Shown piece after piece: positions 6,042-11,643 of a stretch of DNA of 11,908 nucleotides. Source of the DNA: JAHIKV01 sp965195225 (lineage in GTDB: Bacteria; Planctomycetota; Planctomycetia; Pirellulales; Thermoguttaceae); contig CBDAFL010000328.1 of assembly GCA_965195225.1 (NCBI GenBank), positions 1 to 11,908 on the forward strand, written 5' to 3'. The position numbers and the translations under genes are program-made. The notes beneath the pieces were generated by a model. It was not told the DNA's origin. It saw nothing but the letters and a program-made list of their open reading frames with translations, and made no database searches. The first letter of the stretch is position 1. The number at the start of each line of letters is the position of its first letter.

Positions 6042-6293
6042 TCACAACATGAACCTTCTTTCGGTGGTAAAAAGGGAAATTTTGTGTTGAGAGTCACTTC
6101 CTCCATTTGCATCAATTATATTGTCGCCTAATTCTGTCGGAGTTTCAATTCCAAGCCAACTATCAGCATCAATATCAATCCCCGTTACTGCATAGAAGAC
6201 CTCTAGAGTTCCGGGCTGAGTTCTGATTCTATGAAAGAGTGGTCCTCCTGGTGGTATAAACGATGTGGCAAGTGTATTGCCCATCAAAACCAC
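6042..6293 (-). CDS. Hypothetical 83-residue ORF, possibly a truncated gene
   Basis: The ORF starts at a GTG (6291-6293) or at an ATG three codons later (6282-6284); neither has a Shine-Dalgarno. The product resembles no family I know. It has no signal or membrane segment and contains an acidic stretch (GIDIDADSW, residues 38-46). The start lies directly beside the decayed 5' end of an IS110 transposase on the other strand, so the real N-terminus may have been cut off by that insertion. Alternatively the ORF may be chance coding on the reverse of the IS110 leader. It shares the A/T-rich composition of the next ORF and could be co-transcribed with it. Confidence 0.4.
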   Translation of the reverse strand: MVLMGNTLATSFIPPGGPLFHRIRTQPGTLEVFYAVTGIDIDADSWLGIETPTELGDNIIDANGGSDSQHKISLFTTERRFML

Positions 6294-6296
6294 AAC

Positions 6297-6302
6297 AGGA
6301 GG
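6297..6302 (+). promoter_or_regulatory. Relict Shine-Dalgarno of an IS110 transposase
   Basis: AGGAGG is followed after 8 bases by ATA (6311-6313), then codons for a typical IS110 N-terminus. The spacing is ideal, which suggests that ATA replaced an original ATG. Confidence 0.55.
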
Positions 6303-6310
6303 ATCGAGAG

Positions 6311-6420
6311 ATATTATACCTTGGAATCGACCAGCATCGCAAGCAGTTGACCGTCAGTATTCGCAACCAGGCCGGAGATGTTGTCCTGCGAAGGCAGGTT
6401 TCCACACAAGAGAACCTTAG
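6311..6420 (+). pseudogene. IS110-family transposase, N-terminal remnant
   Basis: In the frame of 6311 the + strand encodes LYLGIDQHRKQLTVSIRNQ and then AGDVVLRRQVSTQENL. This is the opening of the DEDD RuvC-like domain of IS110 transposases, whose first catalytic Asp lies in the GID(x)H motif. The expected ATG is ATA, and the frame runs at 6421 into a REP-like repeat arm, where it stops at TGA 6431-6433. About 35 codons survive. It is a second, different copy from the fragment at 2-106, because the two hold opposite ends of the gene more than 6 kb apart. Confidence 0.75.
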
Positions 6421-6446
6421 GGTCAGGCCGTGATTAGGATTAGCGG
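6421..6446 (+). repeat. REP-like arm, copy 3 (single)
   Basis: Bases 6421-6446 read GGTCAGGCCG, TGATTAGGATTAG, CGG. This is the same arm as at 4595 and 5412, with a GG-for-GA change and a one-base loss between the two TGATTAG units. No opposite arm lies close by. It truncates the IS110 remnant and stands about 30 bases past the end of murB. With the right arm of copy 2 (5471-5497) it brackets the A/T-rich segment in inverted orientation. Confidence 0.75.
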
Positions 6447-6451
6447 TTGAT

Positions 6452-6477
6452 TGGGGCGCCGAAAGCGGCCGGCCCCA
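6452..6477 (-). terminator. Hairpin just after the murB stop
   Basis: TGGGGC+GCCG (6452-6461), loop AAAG, CGGC (6466-6469), a two-base bulge, then GCCCCA (6472-6477) form a stable stem one base after the murB stop on the - strand. No T run follows (it continues with ATCAACC), so it is a weak candidate for an intrinsic terminator or a 3'-end stabiliser. Confidence 0.3.
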
Positions 6478-6478
6478 G

Positions 6479-7357
6479 CTACCAGATTTCCAACTCTAGT
6501 TCGAGTTCGATTCCCATTCGATCGTGAATCTGTCCGCGGACCAACTCGATCAATCTGAGCACGTCCTGGCTGCTGCATTCCGGCTCGGCGACGATGAAGT
6601 TCGCGTGCCGGTCGCTGACCACGGCGCCGCCGATGCGGGTTCCCTTTAGCCCGGCGTCGTCGATAATCTCGCCGGCGCTCATGCCGCGCGGATTCTTGAA
6701 CGCGCAACCGGCGCACTGATGTCCCAGCGGCTGAGACGCCTTCCTGACGATCCAATACTTTTGCATCCGCCGGGCAAGTTCACGAGGGTCGTCCTCCTGC
6801 AACTCGCAGCGAGTTTCGAGGATCACCAGATCGTCCAGATTGCTCTGCCGGTAGCCGAACGACAATTCCTCGCTACCGCGGTGGCAAATCTCGCCGCTGG
6901 TGGTGACGACCGTGGCCTGAAGGGTCCACTGGCCGATGCTCTCGCCGTGCGCGCCGGCGTTTCCGTGCAAGGCGCCGCCGACGGTTCCGGGGATTCCGAT
7001 CAAGGTTTCCATCCCCGCCAGACCGCGATGCACGGCGGTGGTCACGGCGCGGCCGAGCAACGCTCCGCCAGCCGCGACGAGCGAGTGCTCCTCGACGCGG
7101 ATCCCACAGAAGGCGGGCGCGGAGAGACGGATTACCATGCCGGGTACGCCTTCGTCGCGGACCAGAATGTTAGACCCTTGCCCAAGAAGCCGCGTCGGCA
7201 CACCTTCCTCGTGACAGCGACGGACCAGTGCGGTCAATTCTTCGACCGTTTCCGGCTCGGCGAAATACTCGGCCGGCCCACCCAATTGGAACCAAGTATG
7301 CATGGCCAGCGGCTCGCTTCGCCGCACAATTTTTTCCAAACCGTCCAATAAACCCAT
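6479..7357 (-). CDS. murB: UDP-N-acetylenolpyruvoylglucosamine reductase
   Basis: The 292-residue flavoprotein reduces UDP-GlcNAc-enolpyruvate to UDP-MurNAc with NADPH in the cytoplasm, the second committed step of peptidoglycan synthesis. FAD-domain marks are TWFQLGGPAEYF (21-32), LGQGSNILV (58-66) and GIPGTVGGALHGNAGAHG (121-138). The substrate domain has SFGYRQS (166-172, Arg170), then AGCAFKNPRG (216-225) and HANFIV (251-256), and ends in GIELELELEIW. The compact length and the form of the C-terminal domain fit type II MurB. Where many MurB proteins have the proton-donor Ser (AGSxFKNP), this one has Cys218. The gene follows murC by 108 bases that hold an inverted repeat. CAGG about 8 bases before the ATG is a weak ribosome site. 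Confidence 0.95.
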   Translation of the reverse strand: MGLLDGLEKIVRRSEPLAMHTWFQLGGPAEYFAEPETVEELTALVRRCHEEGVPTRLLGQGSNILVRDEGVPGMVIRLSAPAFCGIRVEEHSLVAAGGALLGRAVTTAVHRGLAGMETLIGIPGTVGGALHGNAGAHGESIGQWTLQATVVTTSGEICHRGSEELSFGYRQSNLDDLVILETRCELQEDDPRELARRMQKYWIVRKASQPLGHQCAGCAFKNPRGMSAGEIIDDAGLKGTRIGGAVVSDRHANFIVAEPECSSQDVLRLIELVRGQIHDRMGIELELELEIW

Positions 7358-7374
7358 TGATGTTACCTGTCTTT

Positions 7375-7435
7375 GTAGGGTGTGTCAGCGACGCACCGCA
7401 ATTCTTATTCGTGGTGCGTCACGGACGCACCCTAC
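7375..7435. repeat. Imperfect inverted repeat between murC and murB
   Basis: The left arm 7375-7397 (GTAGGGTGTGTC, AGCGACGCACC) and the right arm 7413-7435 are inverted copies with few mismatches, around a 15-base loop. The GTAGGGTGCGTC wording is, from memory, a common dispersed bacterial repeat. It occupies most of the murC-murB gap and would form a stem in a shared transcript. Confidence 0.7.
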
Positions 7436-7465
7436 TTATCTATTGCTTGACAACTGTCGTCCCCC

Positions 7466-7486
7466 TCATCCCTCATCCCTCATCCC
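7466..7486. repeat. Tandem heptamer TCATCCC x3 at the murC 3' end
   Basis: Three exact TCATCCC units (7466-7486) are followed by a degenerate CTCGTCCCC. They encode the last residues of murC and its stop codon, so the reading frame ends inside simple repeat DNA. Confidence 0.8.
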
Positions 7487-8890
7487 CTCGTCCCCGGCCC
7501 ACGGCCGCAACCCGCCCATCTCGCCCGCCCCCAGGGTAATCAATACGTCGCCCGGGGAGAGTTGGGTTTCCAATGTCACGGTTATCTCACGGTTCGTATG
7601 GCCGGGCAAGACTTCCACGCCGGCGGCGGCCGCCTTTCGGGCCAGATCGCCGGATGTTACCCCCCCAGAAAGTGCATGTCCCTCGCGGGCGCGAAATATG
7701 TCGGCCACCAACACCTTGTCGGCATTTTGCATACTTTCGGCCAATTCGTCCAGGAGCCGTTCGGTTCGAGACGCCTGATGGGGCTGAAAAACGCACCACA
7801 GCCGTCGGCCGGGGAACATCATCCGCGCGGCCGACAGCGCCGCCCTCACTTCGGTCGGATGGTGGGCGTAGTCGTCGAGAACCGCGACGCCCCGGCGCTC
7901 GCCGAGCAGTTCCATCCGGCGGTGCAGGCCGGTGAAATCGCCCAATCCGGCGGCGATCCGGCTCGCCGACAGTCCGTTCTCGCAGGCCAACGCGGCCGCG
8001 GCCAGGGCATTTACGACGTTGTGCCGGCCCGGCGCTTGCAGCCGCACCTCGCAAAACCGGCTGCCTCCCCGCCATAATTCAAAATGGAAACGGCCTTGCT
8101 GCTCCGCCAGTTCGCGGGCCGACCAGTCGGCATCCGGCGAAAGGCCGAATGTCTCGACCTTGCACCCCGCTTGGGCTGCCGTCCGACGCGTGGACGGACA
8201 GTCGTGGCGGGCCAGCAACAGACCGTCGGCCGGCACGGAAGCGGCGAATCGGCCGAAAGCCGCTTCGAGTTCGTCCAACGATCCGTAGCAATCGAAATGG
8301 TCGGGTTCGATGCCCAGGATGACGGCCTTCTGTGGCCGCAGGCGGAGGAAGTTGGCACGGTACTCGCAGGCCTCGACCAACATCATGTTGCTCGATCCGG
8401 CCCATCCTCCGGACGCGGCGCCCAACGGCGTGGCCCCGCAGACGACCGTCGGATCGAGGCCCGCTTGGATCAACAGATGGGCGGTCATTGCGGTGGCGGT
8501 CGATTTTCCGTGCGTACCCGCGATGGCCGAGAGGTTTCGCCCAACGCCAAGCCGCCCGAGCATCTGGAAATAGCTCAACACCTCGACGCCTCGTTCGACG
8601 GCGAGCCGCAGCTCGGGATTGTCCGGCGGCACGGCGTCGCTGTATACAACGAGTTCAGCGTCCGGCGGGAGGTGTTCGGCGGCGTGGCCTTGGAACAGAC
8701 TCGCCCCGGCGGCGATGAGATGTTTTGCCAGGGACGTATCCAAATCCGATCCGCTGACGGTCCATCCCCAACCGACAAGCACGTCGGCCAGCGCTCTCAT
8801 TCCGTTTCCGGCGATGCCGACCAGGTGCGCCCGCCGCGACAGCGAGGGAGCGATCGGAGGACAATCGGCGGATTCCGTCAACAAGTGCAT
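7466..8890 (-). CDS. murC: UDP-N-acetylmuramate--L-alanine ligase
   Basis: The 474-residue cytoplasmic Mur ligase couples L-alanine to UDP-MurNAc with ATP. Its three domains are clear. The UDP-binding Rossmann domain has HLVGIAGNGM (22-31). The ATPase domain has GTHGKST (125-131, the P-loop; most MurC read GTHGKTT), VEACEY (172-177) and NVVNALAAAA (291-300). The C-terminal domain has GLHRRME (321-327), DDYAHHPTEVRAAL (339-352) and FQPHQ (368-372). The length is normal, but the final residues (GDEGMRDEG) come from a tandem heptamer and probably replace or extend the natural end. The gene lies 66 bases after uppS, with a palindromic repeat in that gap and only a weak AAGAGA before the ATG. With uppS and murB it forms a small cell-wall cluster. 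Confidence 0.95.
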   Translation of the reverse strand: MHLLTESADCPPIAPSLSRRAHLVGIAGNGMRALADVLVGWGWTVSGSDLDTSLAKHLIAAGASLFQGHAAEHLPPDAELVVYSDAVPPDNPELRLAVERGVEVLSYFQMLGRLGVGRNLSAIAGTHGKSTATAMTAHLLIQAGLDPTVVCGATPLGAASGGWAGSSNMMLVEACEYRANFLRLRPQKAVILGIEPDHFDCYGSLDELEAAFGRFAASVPADGLLLARHDCPSTRRTAAQAGCKVETFGLSPDADWSARELAEQQGRFHFELWRGGSRFCEVRLQAPGRHNVVNALAAAALACENGLSASRIAAGLGDFTGLHRRMELLGERRGVAVLDDYAHHPTEVRAALSAARMMFPGRRLWCVFQPHQASRTERLLDELAESMQNADKVLVADIFRAREGHALSGGVTSGDLARKAAAAGVEVLPGHTNREITVTLETQLSPGDVLITLGAGEMGGLRPWAGDEGMRDEG

Positions 8891-8897
8891 TGTTCTC

Positions 8898-8940
8898 TTA
8901 CCACAAAGTCGCGAAGAATATCTTGTGTCTTTGTGGTTAA
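8898..8940. repeat. Inverted repeat in the uppS-murC gap
   Basis: ACCACAAAG (8900-8908) and CTTTGTGGT (8929-8937) are perfect inverted arms, and TTAACC extends the right end. The wording (accacaaag...acacaaga) resembles a widespread intergenic repeat. It lies 10 bases upstream of the murC ATG and could affect murC translation. Confidence 0.65.
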
Positions 8941-8956
8941 TGATTCGGCAGCCGCA

Positions 8957-9691
8957 TCAATCGGGCAATCCCCCGAACCGCCGGCGGCGGGAGGCGTAGC
9001 TCTGCATCGCGGCTTGGAATTGGGCCTCGTCGAAATCGGGCCAGCACGCGTCCGTCACCCAAATCTCCGCGTAGCTGATCTGCCAGAGGAGGAAATTGCT
9101 GACTCGCATCTCGCCGGCTGTGCGGATCAATAGATCGGGGTCGGGCAGCCCGGCCGTGTAGAGCCGCGTGGCAAGGGCCTGCTCGTCGATCGCGGCCGGG
9201 TCCAACTCGCCCCGGACGACGTCCTCGGCCAGACGTCGGGCGGCGTCGATCAGTTCCGCCCGGCCGCCGTAGTTAATCGCCAGACAGACGCGCAGGCCGG
9301 TGTTGCCCGCGCTGTACTCGACGATTTCGTCCAAACCCCGCACCGCGTCGTCCGGCAAACCCTCGCGGCGGCCGATCCAGCGGACCTGGATGTTGTGTTT
9401 CATTACCCGCGGCCGCTCCTCGGCCAGATAATGCTGGAGCAGTTGCATGAGGAAATCGAGTTCCTCGGTCGGGCGTTTCCAGTTCTCGCTCGACAGGCAG
9501 TAGAGCGTGAGCTGTTCGATACCCAGCCGGGCGCACTCTTCGGTTACCCGGCGGACGCTGGTCGCTCCGGCGCGGTGTCCCTCGATGCGCGGCAATCCCT
9601 GTTTCTCGGCCCAGCGACCGTTGCCGTCCATGATTACCGCGACATGGCGTGGGAGTTGATCGGGTGGAATGTCTGGCGGGTCGTTGGACAT
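8957..9691 (-). CDS. uppS: Isoprenyl transferase (undecaprenyl diphosphate synthase)
   Basis: The 244-residue cis-prenyltransferase extends farnesyl diphosphate with isopentenyl diphosphate. The product is the C55 lipid carrier for peptidoglycan precursors, which links it to murC and murB downstream. The family motifs run in order: HVAVIMDGNGRWA (16-28, catalytic Asp22), GHRAG (38-42), YCLSSENWKRP (64-74), NYGGRAEL (140-147) and PDPDLLIRTAGEMRVSNFLL (183-202) with WQISYAEIW after it. The length is typical. AGGAA (9698-9702) six bases before the ATG supports the start. It follows the ATPase gene upstream by 59 bases with no hairpin and could share its transcript. Confidence 0.95.
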   Translation of the reverse strand: MSNDPPDIPPDQLPRHVAVIMDGNGRWAEKQGLPRIEGHRAGATSVRRVTEECARLGIEQLTLYCLSSENWKRPTEELDFLMQLLQHYLAEERPRVMKHNIQVRWIGRREGLPDDAVRGLDEIVEYSAGNTGLRVCLAINYGGRAELIDAARRLAEDVVRGELDPAAIDEQALATRLYTAGLPDPDLLIRTAGEMRVSNFLLWQISYAEIWVTDACWPDFDEAQFQAAMQSYASRRRRFGGLPD

Positions 9692-9750
9692 GGACGGTTC
9701 CTAACTCATTATTACCATGATGCGCTTTGCGGCCGGCATTGTACAGATCG

Positions 9751-10539
9751 TTACCCGTATCGGCCGCGGACGTAGAGTTCGGTCTCGGGCTGCTTGGGTG
9801 TGAGGAACATATCGAGGGTCGGGGCGTGCTCGACGATCCGGCCCATGAACATGAAGATGCACTCGTGGCTGGCCCGCCGGGCCTGGCCCATGTTGTGCGT
9901 GACCATCAAGATCGTGAACTTCTTCCGCAGTCCATCGATCAGCGCCTCGATCCGCTCTATCCCCTCGGCGTCGAGCGCCGAGCACGGCTCGTCCATCAGT
10001 ATTATCCGCGGCTTGAGCGGCAGCAGCCGGGCGATGCACAGCTTCTGCTGCTGTTCGAGCGTAAGGTTAGTGGCCCGGCGCCGCAGCCGGTCTTTCACCT
10101 CGTCCCAAAGCTGCACGTCGCGCAGGGCCGATTCGACCATCTCGTTCCGCTGTTGGCGGGTGTACGCGCCACGCCGCGTGTGCGAGCGGACGCCGAAGAG
10201 CACGTTTTCGTAGATCGAGATCGGCAGCGGGTTGGGACGCTGAAAGACCATACCCACCGATTTCCGCAACGTGCTCAGCGAGACGTCCGCGTCGTAGATG
10301 TTCTTGTCGAGGATCATCACCTCTCCGGTGGTGGTGACGTTTCCGTAGCGTTCGTTGATGCGGTTGAAGCAGCGGAGCAGGGTGGTTTTGCCGCAGCCCG
10401 AGGGACCGATCAGCGCCGTGATGATCCCCGGCTTGACGTTGATCGTCACGTCCTTCAGCGCCTGGAAATCGCCGTACCAGAGGCTTAGTCCCTGGGTCTG
10501 GATGGTGTAAGTCGTCGTTGTCGTGGTGGTTTCCGTCAT
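9751..10539 (-). CDS. pstB: PstB-type phosphate ABC transporter ATPase with degenerate signature (LTLEQ)
   Basis: The 262-residue ABC ATPase matches PstB over its whole length. It has Walker A GPSGCGKT (45-52), Q-loop GMVFQRPNPLPISIYENV (96-113, Gln100), Walker B ILMDEP with Asp183 and Glu184, D-loop SALD (187-190) and switch His215 in VTHNMGQA. The C-loop, normally LSGGQQQRLCIAR, reads LTLEQ (159-163) followed by QQKLCIAR. The frame is intact and I checked the codons at 10051-10065. PstB powers phosphate import through PstCA. The upstream paralogue has the opposite defects, which suggests a heterodimer. The N-terminus has a run of seven Thr (4-10). A palindromic repeat ends three bases before the ATG, leaving no Shine-Dalgarno. 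No permease or phoU gene is in view. Confidence 0.85.
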   Translation of the reverse strand: MTETTTTTTTYTIQTQGLSLWYGDFQALKDVTINVKPGIITALIGPSGCGKTTLLRCFNRINERYGNVTTTGEVMILDKNIYDADVSLSTLRKSVGMVFQRPNPLPISIYENVLFGVRSHTRRGAYTRQQRNEMVESALRDVQLWDEVKDRLRRRATNLTLEQQQKLCIARLLPLKPRIILMDEPCSALDAEGIERIEALIDGLRKKFTILMVTHNMGQARRASHECIFMFMGRIVEHAPTLDMFLTPKQPETELYVRGRYG

Positions 10540-10542
10540 GGT

Positions 10543-10632
10543 AGGTTATGCTTCAGCATAACATGACTTTTGTGTTGTGGCGACATCGTGGAAAACGGCT
10601 TTTTCTTCGATTGTTATGCTAAAGCATAACCT
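10543..10632. repeat. 90-bp element with 21-bp inverted ends, each itself a palindrome
   Basis: The two ends (10543-10563 and 10612-10632) are inverted copies with one mismatch. Each contains its own palindrome: GTTATGCT-TC-AGCATAAC (10545-10562) and GTTATGCT-AA-AGCATAAC (10613-10630). The 48-bp centre has no ORF. It fills almost all of the gap between the two ATPase genes and ends three bases from the start codon of the downstream one. Confidence 0.75.
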
Positions 10633-10639
10633 GCGAGAA

Positions 10640-11434
10640 TTATCCGAAATCTCCCGTAACGTACCGCTCGGTCAGTTGGTTGGCGGCGTTGGTGAAAATG
10701 GTTTCGGTTTTATCGACCTCGATCAGCCGTGAGTCGCTGAAGAAGGCGGTGTAATCCGCCAGTCGCCGGGCCTGCTGAACTAGGTTGGTGACCAGCACGA
10801 TCGTCATCTGGTTTTTCAACTCGCGGAGGATGTCCTCGATCCGCATGGTGGTGACCGGGTCGATGGCGATGGAGAACTCATCCAGGCAGAGTATTTCCGG
10901 CCGCAGCGACAGCGCCCTGGCCAGCGTGAGCCGCTGCTGCTGTCCGCCGGAGAGCATGGTGCCCAGCATCTGCAAGCGGTCCTTCACCTCTTCCCAAAGC
11001 ATGGCTTGGCGGAGGCAGGTCTCGACGATTTCATCCAGCTCGTGGCGGTGGTGGATGCCGGCACGGCGTGGGGCGTAGGCCACGTTCTCGTAGACCGAAA
11101 GCGGCAGACCCACCGGCAACGGAAAAACCATACCCACCCGACGCCGCAACTGGTAGACGTTGCGGATGCGAAAAACGTCTTCATCGTCGATCAGCACGCG
11201 GCCGGTGACCTTGGCGTGGGGAATGAAGTCGATCGTGCGGTTGATGCACTTCAGCAGCGTCGTTTTACCGGAGTTGGCCGGGCCGATAACGGCGAATATC
11301 CGCTTCCGTGGAATCTCAAGCGAGACGTCGTCCAATGCCTTTTTCTGGCCGTAGGTTACCGTGACGTTCTCGAAACGGACGTGGGGATTCATTTTATAAA
11401 ACCGCGACCGGAAAATCGCGTCCATCACGACCAT
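10640..11434 (-). CDS. pstB: PstB-like ATPase with intact signature but altered Q-loop and H-loop
   Basis: The product is a 264-residue paralogue of the downstream PstB (shared WxEVKDRL, similar length and order). Walker A is GPANSGKT (51-58) and the signature LSGGQQQRLTLAR (161-173) is perfect. Walker B is ILCLDEF (181-187; DEF where PstB has DEP), and the D-loop is SIAID. The Q-loop reads GMVFPLPVGLP (101-111): Gln is replaced by Pro105 (codon 11120-11122). The switch His is replaced by Asn217 in VLVTNLVQQA (codon 10784-10786). It could therefore bind ATP but should hydrolyse poorly by itself. Met15 (ATG 11390-11392, MNPHVRFENV) would give the usual PstB N-terminus and may be the true start; neither start has a clear Shine-Dalgarno. 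Function is inferred from family and pairing. Confidence 0.8.
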   Translation of the reverse strand: MVVMDAIFRSRFYKMNPHVRFENVTVTYGQKKALDDVSLEIPRKRIFAVIGPANSGKTTLLKCINRTIDFIPHAKVTGRVLIDDEDVFRIRNVYQLRRRVGMVFPLPVGLPLSVYENVAYAPRRAGIHHRHELDEIVETCLRQAMLWEEVKDRLQMLGTMLSGGQQQRLTLARALSLRPEILCLDEFSIAIDPVTTMRIEDILRELKNQMTIVLVTNLVQQARRLADYTAFFSDSRLIEVDKTETIFTNAANQLTERYVTGDFG

Positions 11435-11472
11435 TCAGTCGCGGCTTTGTGTTGTAGTGCAAAACCGCACTT

Positions 11473-11643
11473 CTAAGTTTGTTGCGGTTCCGGCTCGGTT
11501 TTCGGAACCTTATACACCAAGTCCCGCGGATTCTCCGCCTGCATCCGCTCATAACGAGCGAGCAACTTATCGAAATCGTAATCGCATTCTTCAGCGATTT
11601 TTTTACGGGCCGCGTGGACTTCCTCGACAATTTCGTCGATCAT
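11473..11643 (-). CDS. Small acidic 56-residue protein, possible antitoxin-like partner
   Basis: This short ORF reads MIDEIVEEVHAARKKIAEEC (1-20), then DYDFDKLLARYERM (21-34), and ends in a Pro/Glu-rich tail (PKTEPEPQQT). The product is helical, charged and soluble. From memory, small proteins of this pattern (MI.EI..EV...R......YD.D.L....) are common in cyanobacteria and planctomycetes, often beside another small gene and without an assigned function. The ATG overlaps the stop of the upstream ORF in an ATGA, so the two are translationally coupled. That layout is usual for toxin-antitoxin pairs, but no toxin fold was recognised. It ends 38 bases before the longest start of the PstB-like gene. 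Confidence 0.65.
   Translation of the reverse strand: MIDEIVEEVHAARKKIAEECDYDFDKLLARYERMQAENPRDLVYKVPKTEPEPQQT

Noticed and set aside
4595..6446. CRISPR array from the recurring arms
   Set aside because: The arms are few, alternate in orientation and are irregularly spaced with genes between them. There are no regular spacers and no cas genes.
8084..9133. Long + strand frame of 349 codons opposite murC and uppS
   Set aside because: It mirrors the codon structure of murC and runs into uppS. The product is Arg/Gly/Gln-rich without domains.
9751..11434. The two ATPases as decaying pseudogenes
   Set aside because: Both frames are full length with family-typical motifs elsewhere, and the altered positions are complementary, not random. 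Pseudogene status is not supported from this sequence.
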